64,000 bases of DNA, taken from NCBI RefSeq assembly GCF_048572895.1, contig NZ_CP183878.1, positions 2,790,001-2,854,000 on the forward strand, given 5' to 3'. Made by a program: the position numbers and the translations under genes. Below, piece after piece: positions 46,127-54,165 of this stretch (its first letter is position 1; each line of letters opens with the position of its first letter). The stretch is from Psychrobacillus sp048572895. GTDB lineage: Bacteria; Bacillota; Bacilli; Bacillales_A; Planococcaceae. The notes beneath the pieces were generated by a model. The model worked only from the letters and a program-made list of their open reading frames with translations, was not told the origin of the DNA and did not search any database.

Positions 46127-47320
46127 TTAATTTTTTATATACAGATCTCCATTAAACATTTCTGAGATCTTAACCATGATCAATTCTGATAAAGGGAACC
46201 CCTCGTGAGATTCCTCCGAAAAGGCATATTCATTTACAAAGACCGATTCGAATTCCGCCACATCATTTTCCAATACCTTTTTCACTTCATCAGTATCCGT
46301 CGTGCCTGCTTTTTCAATTGCCCACTTTAGTAAATAAACTGCCTCATAACCTGAAGTTACCGTAGTAGGGTTTGTATCACGTTTTCCGTATTCACCATAT
46401 TCCTTCATAATCTTTTGATACATCGCCAAATATTTTGGCCCTAACTCTGTTTGATTTGGCTCCACTGCCCAGTTGTTCATAGAAACAACTGACACATTAT
46501 TAGCTCCAGGGCCAGCTAGTTCCTTAAAGTTTGGCATCGCCAATCCTGTATAGCCTATAACTTGCAAGTTATCAATATAATCGATTCGTTCCAGGGACCT
46601 TACAATCTTCGCCCCATCAGCTCCTAAGGTCCAAAACAACGCTACATCTGCGTTAGCCTCTTTTATTTTTTGTGCGACCGGCGTCATGTCTGGATCATCC
46701 GACTTATAAGTAACTTTCACGGCAGGCTCAACGCCATATTCTTTTAGCGTCTCTTCCATAACCGCGATTCCATCCACACCAAGGGCAGAGGTATCAGCAA
46801 CCAAAGCAATTTTCTGGTAATTTCCCTCAACTGCAATTTTGACAAGAGCTTTTGCCTGTATTTCATTTGACGGCATTATTCTAAAAGCATAAGGATTGTT
46901 TTTGCTGATAAGGTCTGTACCTGTCGCTACTGGTATCATAGAAATCACTTTATTCTCCTGGAGATATGCCATCGAAGCAGCTGCCGGAGTTGAATTTGTT
47001 GGCCCGATTACAAACCTTGCCTTTTCCTTGTCCACTATCTCCTCCATAAATGTTTTGGATTTTGTAGGGTCAGCCTCATCATCACGTGTGACGACTTTCA
47101 CCTGAGCACCCAAAATACCTCCATTTGCATTAATCTCTTTCACCGCAATATCTATCCCTTGAGACTGCGCTTTTCCATTTACAGCACTAGTCCCACTCAT
47201 CGCTCCGATATTTCCAATTATGATTTCCTCAGGTGAACTGCTACTTGCTTTGTCTTCACCGCAAGCGGCAAGAAGTAGTAAAACGCTTAAAAGCAATGAA
47301 ATAACCAGATTTTTTCTCAT
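46127..47320 (-). CDS. Branched-chain-type ABC transporter substrate-binding lipoprotein
   Basis: About 397 residues. The signal peptide ends in LLLLAACGED with Cys20 as the lipid anchor, followed by a Ser-rich linker and the LivJ/LivK-type body (IIIGNIGAMSGTSAVNGKAQSQGIDIAVKEINANGG). The start at 47320 is set by GAGGGGG six bases before it; the frame runs on upstream without a ribosome site. It is the first gene of the cluster. The ligand could be an amino acid, an amide or an aromatic acid. Confidence 0.93.
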   Translation of the reverse strand: MRKNLVISLLLSVLLLLAACGEDKASSSSPEEIIIGNIGAMSGTSAVNGKAQSQGIDIAVKEINANGGILGAQVKVVTRDDEADPTKSKTFMEEIVDKEKARFVIGPTNSTPAAASMAYLQENKVISMIPVATGTDLISKNNPYAFRIMPSNEIQAKALVKIAVEGNYQKIALVADTSALGVDGIAVMEETLKEYGVEPAVKVTYKSDDPDMTPVAQKIKEANADVALFWTLGADGAKIVRSLERIDYIDNLQVIGYTGLAMPNFKELAGPGANNVSVVSMNNWAVEPNQTELGPKYLAMYQKIMKEYGEYGKRDTNPTTVTSGYEAVYLLKWAIEKAGTTDTDEVKKVLENDVAEFESVFVNEYAFSEESHEGFPLSELIMVKISEMFNGDLYIKN

Positions 47321-47410
47321 CAAAATCCCCCTCAATTTTTGTGGTAACAAAGATAATAGGAACCAATTGGACGACAAACAATTTCACAAATCCCTCATTT
47401 TACAGCAACT

Positions 47411-47424
47411 TGTAAGCCCTTACA
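47411..47424. promoter_or_regulatory. Small palindrome upstream of the Liv-type operon
   Basis: TGTAAGCCCTTACA has two 6-base inverted arms with a two-base centre, about 90 bases before the binding-protein gene. It could be an operator, but no family is assigned and chance is not excluded. Confidence 0.25.
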
Positions 47425-47680
47425 TTATTCACCATCCCTTTGTATTTACCAATTAATATATGACAACTTAAATCAACAAATTCAACTATATTAATTAGTG
47501 AATATTTAAAAAACTTTAATATTAACCCAATTTAGCATACAAAATAGAGCTAGTCAATACAATATATGGCAATCTCCGGTTTTTTATGAGAATTCACTAT
47601 TTTTAATTGTCATAAATTATCTTGCTAACTCGATGTATAATACGTCAACTATCTAGTTGTTTTTGCCGAAATCAAATTGA
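47425..47680. other. A+T-rich non-coding stretch
   Basis: No gene or clear structure is seen between the Liv operon control region and the XRE remnant. Confidence 0.35.
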
Positions 47681-47681
47681 T

Positions 47682-47793
47682 TTAAAACGAAAATGGCTTC
47701 ATACAAAAGAAGTAGCAGAACTTAGAGGTTTTGCACCCCCGTATTTCAGATATTGAAAGTGGCAAGAGCAATTCTATATCGGAGCCGCTTTAG
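47682..47793 (+). pseudogene. XRE-family regulator remnant
   Basis: A short N-terminal piece of a Cro/C1-type helix-turn-helix protein. One frame reads LKRKWLHTKEVAELRGF and the next reads DIESGKSNSISEPL, the usual third-helix region, so a frameshift has occurred near 47748. The region after it, where the rest of such a protein would be, is lost. It belongs to a string of remnants next to the integrase fragment. Confidence 0.5.
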
Positions 47794-47845
47794 AAAATTA
47801 AAAAGAAAAAGAGCCAGAAGCATTATGCCTCCGACCCCAAATGAT

Positions 47846-48010
47846 TCACTCCATATCCTCAAATGCTTCTGGATAATTAACCGTCCCAATAACTTCCCCA
47901 GTACTTGGATTCACCGTATCGATTGTCACATTCAACTTCTCTTTATCCGCAAAACCATCGAAGCTGTTCTCGAATACTTCCTGGTTAGCTTCTACTGTGA
48001 AAATAATATC
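47846..48010 (-). pseudogene. C-terminal fragment of an unknown protein
   Basis: Fifty-odd codons without a start codon: FTVEANQEVFENSFDGFADK through TVNPSTGEVIGTVNYPEAF to a stop at 47846. It reads as normal protein sequence but is preceded by a stop in the same frame. It follows directly after the 126-residue membrane protein gene in another frame. The family is unknown. Confidence 0.4.
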
Positions 48011-48016
48011 ATTACT

Positions 48017-48397
48017 TCATCTCCCGCTTCTGTCTCCTTTATCTGCCTTCGCAGGCCAAGTGAACAGGTAAACCGCCACTTGCAGCAAAACGATTAGAAC
48101 CGTGACGAGTACTAATAATTGAACGGATGATAGCGGCTTGAAATAGCCTTCCCACACTTCAATTTTATTCACACGCAGTACCCAACTATAAGAACTTAGA
48201 AAAGATAGGATATTTGCTATTAGAAGGAAAATGAAAGACGATTTTCTTTTTGCTAAAAACGCTAAATACAATATGAAGATAATCATTAGTCCGTAAACAA
48301 TCATTGAGTAGTTTTTATAGTCATCGTACATGGATAGAAAAACGAAAGGTATACAATAAACCGCCAATAGGAGTATCGTGTATTTATTTAGTTTCAT
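48017..48397 (-). CDS. Hypothetical membrane protein, 126 residues
   Basis: Four predicted membrane helices (LLLAVYCIPFVFL, MIVYGLMIIFILYLAFLA, SFIFLLIANILSFLSSY, LLVLVTVLIVLLQVAVYLF) in a small protein with a basic tail. Not recognised. It overlaps the end of the truncated CPBP gene by 14 bases, as in an operon, but its partner is broken, so it may no longer matter to the cell. Confidence 0.55.
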   Translation of the reverse strand: MKLNKYTILLLAVYCIPFVFLSMYDDYKNYSMIVYGLMIIFILYLAFLAKRKSSFIFLLIANILSFLSSYSWVLRVNKIEVWEGYFKPLSSVQLLVLVTVLIVLLQVAVYLFTWPAKADKGDRSGR

Positions 48398-48598
48398 AGC
48401 TGACTCCCTCCCTTATCGTTGGTAGACTCCGTGAACTATCATTCCCGGAATAACGGAACGTCTTTTCATATACCCAAGCGAACACAACACCATTAATGAA
48501 ATTTACTAGCATTGCATTTAAAGTCGGGAAATGTGCTATCGTAAATATTAGCGAACTGATGAGACCCGTAAGTGGATTTTGCATGTACAGGATAAATA
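48384..48598 (-). pseudogene. CPBP-family intramembrane protease, C-terminal fragment
   Basis: The frame reads LTGLISSLIFTIAHFPTLNAMLVNFINGVVFAWVYEKT, the last conserved histidine region and final helix of CPBP (Abi/CAAX-type) proteases. The N-terminal half, including the EExxxR motif, is missing; the frame ends at a junction near 48598, where an integrase fragment on the other strand begins. An internal ATG at 48584 is open but would make a non-functional piece. Confidence 0.7.
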
Positions 48599-48602
48599 CT
48601 AG

Positions 48603-48797
48603 CTAGGTACTATTACAACACATGGTTTTCGTCATACACATTATTTCCTTTTATTTGATGCTGGAGCAACCATAAAAGAAGTACAAGTGCGTTTAGGTCA
48701 TACAGATGTAAAATCAACTTTAGATGTATATACTCACGTCACTAAAAAAGCAAAAGCTGAAACGATTGATAAGTTCGAAAAATATCTATCAAAATGA
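48603..48797 (+). pseudogene. int: Tyrosine recombinase (phage integrase), C-terminal fragment
   Basis: Sixty-four codons remain. THGFRHTHYFLLFDAG carries the conserved His-x-x-Arg, VRLGHTDV the second histidine, and LDVYTHV the nucleophilic tyrosine. The N-terminal and central parts are gone; the frame begins after a stop at the junction with the CPBP fragment. It lies 145 bases from a tmRNA-type attachment sequence, the usual position of an integrase gene. Confidence 0.8.
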
Positions 48798-48882
48798 TTG
48801 TTTTCTTGAAAAGATTTTTTGACGTGGAATTGACGAGGTTTTTTTGAGATTCAGTGAAACGCATTGAAATAGAAAAAACGCC

Positions 48883-48907
48883 AAAACCCTTATATTTCAA
48901 GGGTTTT
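48883..48907 (+). terminator. Hairpin after the integrase fragment
   Basis: The stem AAAACCCTT / AAGGGTTTT with a seven-base loop lies between the integrase stop and the attachment sequence. Confidence 0.6.
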
Positions 48908-48940
48908 GATATTCATTGAAATCTTATGATTTCTTTTAAT

Positions 48941-48962
48941 GGAGACGGCGGGAGTCGAACCA
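48941..48962 (-). other. Attachment-site-like copy of the tmRNA (ssrA) 3' end
   Basis: On the minus strand GGTTCGACTCCCGCCGTCTCC is the T arm and acceptor end of a Bacillus-type tmRNA. No tmRNA body or tag sequence is found on either side, so this is a partial duplicate of the sort left when an element integrates into ssrA. The neighbouring integrase remnant supports this reading. Confidence 0.6.
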
Positions 48963-49402
48963 ACTTCTCCAAAGTTTGCAGTTATAGCAGTATTTATAAG
49001 GGTTTTTTACTACTTTTGAAATTACTTGACTACGTTTTTGACTACGTTTAATAAAAAATGAGTTGCGGGGGCAATATTTATTTTAAAATGTGCTTGCGAT
49101 GTTACTATGAAGATTTTGAACTTTGATTAAATATTACGTCAAATATCTTATAACTTTCACTTGTAACTTCATCTAAATTACTGAATTTCCAGTTTCCATT
49201 TTATAACAATACGAATTTGATATTTTCTATACTGTTTATGCTAGTACTACAGCGTATACATTAATTATTTATAGATATCAGAATAAAAGCACCTCTTGAG
49301 ATATGCTAAAAAATTTTCATCTGAATACTTCTTTGAATGGTCACTTTCAGATTTATTTTCTTGACCTTTTTGCACAGACACCTGTTTAACATCTTATAAA
49401 TA
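48963..49402. other. Non-coding gap before Gabija
   Basis: A short tandem pair (TTGACTACGTTTTTGACTACG) lies near 49027-49050. Nothing else is recognised; no terminator for gajB is clear. Confidence 0.35.
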
Positions 49403-50947
49403 CTAAGCATCAATAAATTTAATTACCTTTTCTATCTCAATTTCAATCCCTATATTTTGTGTTTTTAAAATAACATTGTCGATGTAACCTTTATATCTGT
49501 TCATAGAACCATTTTTGGCAATAATCAACAATCTTTCTTCTGGTCTTGAAATTGCAACATAATGCAAGAAGCTTGTTCCATCCCTTGCCATGTCATAATC
49601 TTGAGCATTTATTATTACTTGTTCAAATTCAAGTCCTTTAGAAGAGTGGATTGTGCCCGACGTTAATTTATAACTGTCTTGATTATAAGTAGGTATATAT
49701 TTCTCATCATTAATTACTTCATATAAGCTAGTTACTTCCTTCTTGATTTTATCCGAGTTATCACTATAGCCCAGGTATTCGTATAGTTTAATACAGTTCT
49801 CTTCATACAAATTATATTCATGCTTCGATTCCTTAATTTCTTTTAATATCTTTTTAATGTCAGTGATTCTATAAGCTTCAGGCATTGGTATTTCATCCCT
49901 AAAGTCAAACTCATTGTATCTATGCTGTATGGAATAATGAGCTAAAGCTCTTGCAACCCAAATATGCTCACTTTCAAGGTTTGTGTTATCTAAAGGTGAA
50001 GTCGGTAGAAAGACAAATGGCAGGTCAACGTCTTTTAATCTTTCACTCCAATTTTTTGCATTCGAATTACTAAAGTTCAAAAAAGCACACTTCTTGTCGA
50101 CATTAATCCATTTATTAATATAGTCAATAGCTTCTCTATCACTACTGTACTTAAAAGCTATTACTTCATCATTAAATTCAGTCTGTTGGTAATGTCTTCT
50201 TACACTATTCATGAATATATTTGAGTAATTTTGTATAACTTTATTCGATCTAAAGTTATGCCATATTTCAAATGATTTGAAGGTTGGCTTGCTAAATAAT
50301 TCTTTAAACCCATCACTATACGCTCCACGCCAACTATATATAGACTGTTTAGCATCGCCCACTATAAACAGTGGAATTTTAAGCTCATCACATAAATAAA
50401 TAAAGAGATTATGCATATCAACATCACTATCTTGATACTCATCAATATAAATTCTAAAATATTTTGATTTTATATACCTTCTAGCTGAATAAGAATTCTT
50501 TAAAATTTCGAGTGCCAACTGGAATGAAAAATTCTTCTTTACGTTATCATACTTACACATCAATTGCGTCTTTCTTATTTTTTCTATTCCCTCATCAAAA
50601 GTTCCTATCTGGTTTTCATCACTAAAGTCTGGCTTAATTTCTTTTCTGAAATCCAATCCATAGACATCATACATAAATGGTTGAATAATCTCTAACCAAA
50701 TGAAATTATCATTAGTCCCGACAAAACCTTCTCCTTTATTCGAACCTAGTCGATTGATAATTTCCTTTGCTGCTTTTCGTGTAAAAGTTATAGCTGCAAA
50801 TGTTTGATAGTTAGTGAATTCCTCTGTATCTTTAATAATTCTTTGTATAGTAGTGTATGTTTTTCCAGTCCCAGCACTAGCACCAATTGCAATATTACCT
50901 TCAGAAGTAAGAATCTCATCTCTAATATCTTTATCTAACGGTGACAT
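49403..50947 (-). CDS. gajB: Gabija protein GajB (UvrD-like helicase)
   Basis: About 514 residues. Walker A is IGASAGTGKTYT (about residues 21-32), then AITFTRKAAKEI, IYIDEYQDSDVDMHNLF, VGDAKQSIYSWRGA and, near the end, TSGTIHSSKGLEFEQVII and VAISRPEERLLII: a compact SF1 helicase matching GajB of Bacillus cereus VD045 in motifs and order. GajB senses nucleotide or DNA-end states and activates GajA; together they cut phage DNA. The ATG at 50947 lies inside the last codons of gajA, so the pair is translationally coupled. Confidence 0.93.
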   Translation of the reverse strand: MSPLDKDIRDEILTSEGNIAIGASAGTGKTYTTIQRIIKDTEEFTNYQTFAAITFTRKAAKEIINRLGSNKGEGFVGTNDNFIWLEIIQPFMYDVYGLDFRKEIKPDFSDENQIGTFDEGIEKIRKTQLMCKYDNVKKNFSFQLALEILKNSYSARRYIKSKYFRIYIDEYQDSDVDMHNLFIYLCDELKIPLFIVGDAKQSIYSWRGAYSDGFKELFSKPTFKSFEIWHNFRSNKVIQNYSNIFMNSVRRHYQQTEFNDEVIAFKYSSDREAIDYINKWINVDKKCAFLNFSNSNAKNWSERLKDVDLPFVFLPTSPLDNTNLESEHIWVARALAHYSIQHRYNEFDFRDEIPMPEAYRITDIKKILKEIKESKHEYNLYEENCIKLYEYLGYSDNSDKIKKEVTSLYEVINDEKYIPTYNQDSYKLTSGTIHSSKGLEFEQVIINAQDYDMARDGTSFLHYVAISRPEERLLIIAKNGSMNRYKGYIDNVILKTQNIGIEIEIEKVIKFIDA

Positions 50948-52665
50948 AAATCCACCAACACTTTCAAACATTCGAATCTCTCATGTTTATATATCTTATT
51001 TATTGTCTGTTGACTAAAACCAGTACTTAATTCAATCATGTTAATTAGTTTTGCACTTTGCAAATAATCAACACCATTCTTCTTACTATTCTTTTTCTTT
51101 GCTAAGTCATCCATAATCTTTGGGATAACTTCATATAAATCATTTTCTAAATCTACCCTCGACAAAAAAATATTATTTCCTCTTTGTCTCTTTAGTGTTT
51201 TGCGTATTTTACTAAAGACATAATTCTTTCTTTCAACTATATAACTCAAATCTTTTTCATATTTTATAGGATCAATACCTTTTAAATTTGGTAATTCAAT
51301 TACTCCAATAAGTCTTTGACACCTATTAATCCCTAATAGGTTACATTCATTTTTTCCTTTTACTTTTTTTAGATCATTATCAGTTTTAACTATTACTTTA
51401 ATACCAAGTGCAATTAATACTGTGTAATATTCCTTAAAGTTAATACCGTCTACTTCAAGTATATAACCTCCAAGACTTTCATAACGTTCACACTTTTCTT
51501 TCATAATTCGTTCAAACAGTATCTTCTCTGATGGGCCCTCAACGAGTAAAACTACATCGGCATAAATTGCTTCCGCTAAATTTTGATTTAGTTTTTGTTT
51601 TAAAGTTTTATATTCATGAGGTACTTTATAAACGTATGATTTTCCTACCACCTTATTTTCTTTGAATAGTTTAATAAGATTAACATCATCCATTTGACTT
51701 ACAATTAATGCAGAATGAGTTGTCATAAATAAGTACTTAAATATTTCATCAGAAAAAATCTGATATGACAATGCAATCTGCATTGATCTATGTAAATGGT
51801 TTTCTAGTTCTTCAATTAGAAATATATTAATTTTTCTTTCTTCTAACCTTCGATTTTCAAGTGTCAGAAGAGTATAGGCAAGTATTTTCTTTCTGCCATC
51901 ACCAGAAGTTGGATAATTTTCAAGGTTTTCATCAAGTATATAAGGTGTGAGTTTATTATGTATGTTACTTAGTTCAATTTCGGATTGAATAGACACCTTA
52001 AAGTTTTTGTCATCTTTAAATTTTTTATACTCATCTATCAGTTCCTTTTCAAAGTCCTTAATCGTATTCAACTTTCCTACACTCTTATTAAGATTTTCAA
52101 TATGTGTTTTAAGCGTTTTTCTTTCTTCTTTACTTATACTTGACTCGCCCTTTAAAATTTCCCTTGAATATCTTTTGAATGTATCCTCTAATTGGACTGA
52201 TGAGTCAATGTAAATTACATTAAAATACTTATCTAATTCAAAAAATGACTGACTACTTGGAACTTCCTCTAAATCTTCTAAATCAACACCCCAAAATAGA
52301 TTTGGTTGCCCCATGAGTGTTTCGCCATCATATATTGATCTAAGCTGAATATAGATTTCTTCAGCATCGGAAGAAATAGAACCACGCATCATCGTATAAA
52401 TTTTTTTATTATCGTCGTTTTCTTCGTCATCAGCAATCTCAATATTAAGAGTGATTTCAATTTCTCTATTTGTGTCTTTATTGTAGAAATCTGAATCCAT
52501 AAATCCATTTTTTCTATAATTTCTATCTAGTAAAAAACGTATAGCAGACAGGAAATTACTCTTTCCTATATCATTTAGACCAAATATTATATTACGATTA
52601 GTTAAATCTAACTCGACATTTTCGAAGTTCCTAAAGTTCTTTACAGTTAACTGTTTAAGAATCAT
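50935..52665 (-). CDS. gajA: Gabija protein GajA (OLD-family ATPase/TOPRIM nuclease)
   Basis: A 576-residue protein, close to the 578 of the type system. The N-terminal ABC-type ATPase begins LTVKNFRNFENVELDL, has Walker A FGLNDIGKSNF (28-38) and continues with YPTSGDGRKKILAY and FLIEELENHLHRSMQIAL. The TOPRIM half has VLLVEGPSEKILFERI and VIVKTDNDLKKVKGK. The last residues (HERFECLKVLV) also match the type GajA. GajA nicks DNA at specific sites when nucleotides are depleted. GGGGGCAATATT precedes the start. Confidence 0.95.
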   Translation of the reverse strand: MILKQLTVKNFRNFENVELDLTNRNIIFGLNDIGKSNFLSAIRFLLDRNYRKNGFMDSDFYNKDTNREIEITLNIEIADDEENDDNKKIYTMMRGSISSDAEEIYIQLRSIYDGETLMGQPNLFWGVDLEDLEEVPSSQSFFELDKYFNVIYIDSSVQLEDTFKRYSREILKGESSISKEERKTLKTHIENLNKSVGKLNTIKDFEKELIDEYKKFKDDKNFKVSIQSEIELSNIHNKLTPYILDENLENYPTSGDGRKKILAYTLLTLENRRLEERKINIFLIEELENHLHRSMQIALSYQIFSDEIFKYLFMTTHSALIVSQMDDVNLIKLFKENKVVGKSYVYKVPHEYKTLKQKLNQNLAEAIYADVVLLVEGPSEKILFERIMKEKCERYESLGGYILEVDGINFKEYYTVLIALGIKVIVKTDNDLKKVKGKNECNLLGINRCQRLIGVIELPNLKGIDPIKYEKDLSYIVERKNYVFSKIRKTLKRQRGNNIFLSRVDLENDLYEVIPKIMDDLAKKKNSKKNGVDYLQSAKLINMIELSTGFSQQTINKIYKHERFECLKVLVDLCHR

Positions 52666-53040
52666 AATATTGCCCCCATTTTAGTAAATTAATGAACTAC
52701 AACCATATTGAACTGCATTAGTACTTTACACCTTCATATATTGTAACATTTACTAGTCTAATTTGTGTGTAAACTTTTTAATATATAGTTCAAAAATCCC
52801 TTTAACTCCTAAAGGAGATTTAAAAAATGAACAACGGCTCATAATAGATGTTATGGGTCGTTGCTTTCTAGCAAATCTTCTAACATCAGCTAAAATAAAT
52901 TTAGTTCCCTGTGTCAGAAACAACCAAGAAATTCATAACATTCATGTTTGTTTGAATTAACGTAAATGTTTCCAACGCAGGGACACGATTTTTATGGAAT
53001 ATTAGGTATAGAAAACGGAAGATACATATTCTAAAAAAAA
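52666..53040. other. Upstream region of Gabija with a repeat
   Basis: It should hold the gajA promoter, though no clear -35/-10 pair was found. It also holds a small symmetrical element (CTCCTAAAGGAG near 52807) leading into a five-codon frame, and copy 3 of dispersed repeat family 1. Confidence 0.35.
52904..52984. repeat. Dispersed palindromic repeat family 1, copy 3
   Basis: Ends GTTCCCTGTGTCAGAAA and TTTCCAACGCAGGGAC are imperfect inverted copies around the shared core (TCATAACATTCATG, TTGAATTAAC). This copy lies between the Gabija promoter region and a gene remnant. Confidence 0.6.
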
Positions 53041-53154
53041 CAACCTTTCAACACTCCATCCGTTGCTTCCAGCTAGGTTGCATCTAACGGTTGGACAGAT
53101 TGGAAAGATAAAAGTGGAAGAACATTAGATGAATTGAAGAGAAAGCAGCTGTAA
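53041..53154 (+). pseudogene. DUF4357-type C-terminal fragment
   Basis: The frame reads FNTPSVASS, a TAG stop, then VASNGWTDWKDKSGRTLDELKRKQL and the final stop. The second part is the tail of DUF4357 domains, found at the end of many GIY-YIG-type and restriction-associated proteins. The in-frame TAG stands where leucine (TTG) is expected. Everything upstream is gone. Confidence 0.55.
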
Positions 53155-53222
53155 TGGCTGTTTTCAGACTGAATTTTTCCTTAATTAGATAATTTTAAAA
53201 TACAGTACCTTAAATATAAAAA

Positions 53223-53398
53223 GAGGTTGGGACAAAAGGATTTTAGTCAGTGAAAAACCCGAACTATTTTACGAAACTCTAATTTAGAGTTTCGTAAAAT
53301 AGTTCGGGTTTTCTGTTTATATTGCTTTGTAAATGCTTTGTAAATTTAAAAACTATCCGACTTTCATAATGGACAAATTAGTTTTGTCCCAGCCTTCT
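53223..53398. repeat. Nested palindromic element (MITE-like)
   Basis: Outer inverted ends GAGGTTGGGACAAAA (53223-53237) and TTTTGTCCCAGCCTTC (53382-53397) enclose a perfect 28-base-pair inverted repeat (53254-53281 and 53285-53312) with a loop of three bases. The outer ends resemble the GGCTGGGACAAAA repeats scattered through low-G+C Gram-positive genomes. The inner hairpin would fold very stably in RNA from either strand and probably separates the transcripts of the two defence operons. Confidence 0.75.
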
Positions 53399-53403
53399 CC
53401 TAT

Positions 53404-54162
53404 TTATACGGCAACAAGCTGTAACTCAAATACCTTACGAATTCGAGACTCAATCATCGCTGCTACCTCATCTTCATCTAGCATATCTAAAATCATTGCG
53501 CCGCCAACAATGTTCAAATATCGACCCGCCTCTACAAAGTGAGCACGCTTCATCTCAATACCTTCATCATTCAACTTCTTTAAGGCTCGCAGAACGCCTT
53601 TTGTAATCGTACGATTCCCCGTAAAATTACTTGAGAAGAAGTAAACACTACGCCCTGAAAACTCTCGTGCACAGAAAAATTCTGTTAGCCAGTATGGATT
53701 CTTAGGATTTCTCTCATCATAAGTCATGTGGCCAACCCACCATAGACGAGCCAGCACATGCACAAATAGAGAGCGCTTCGCACCATTTACAAAAAATAGT
53801 GCCGATTTCAGTCGTATCTCATTTTTCTTATCTAAATCATTCCTTAAACGGAAGTTGAAGTAATCATTCATCTGTAGATGAGCAAGTCCTACCCACAAAC
53901 GCTCCTGAGTAGCCTGTGCAACTGTCAAATGCTTGAGCGCCTCGTACATCGCCTTTACATTATGAAAATCACTTACCGAAAAGTCAGGATTGAAGCTAAA
54001 TTCCGGATGTACATACTCAATTTGTGAATCGAGTACGACACCTTCCTGCGCAAAGTAAGATTTAAACCAACCCTCATTTCCCGAAAAATAATGCCGCTTG
54101 TATGTATCATGCTGGGCAAGTAAATCCTGTAAAGCATTCTCTGTTACATATTGAATCTTCAT
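53404..54162 (-). CDS. DUF6339-like protein, last gene of the GHKL ATPase operon
   Basis: 252 residues, soluble, rich in aromatic residues: LWVGLAHLQMNDYFNFRLR, then FVHVLARLWWVGHMTYDE and FFSSNFTGNRTITKGVLRAL. It looks similar to what I recall of the DUF6339 family, seen next to other defence-type genes, but I cannot confirm the match. No catalytic motif stands out. GGAGGACTAACGC precedes the start; it begins three bases after the stop codon of the 281-residue gene. Confidence 0.6.
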   Translation of the reverse strand: MKIQYVTENALQDLLAQHDTYKRHYFSGNEGWFKSYFAQEGVVLDSQIEYVHPEFSFNPDFSVSDFHNVKAMYEALKHLTVAQATQERLWVGLAHLQMNDYFNFRLRNDLDKKNEIRLKSALFFVNGAKRSLFVHVLARLWWVGHMTYDERNPKNPYWLTEFFCAREFSGRSVYFFSSNFTGNRTITKGVLRALKKLNDEGIEMKRAHFVEAGRYLNIVGGAMILDMLDEDEVAAMIESRIRKVFELQLVAV

Positions 54163-54165
54163 GCG

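Noticed and set aside
48941..48962. A complete tRNA or tmRNA gene
   Set aside because: Only the T arm and acceptor end are present; no anticodon arm, tag frame or 5' acceptor strand could be found nearby.
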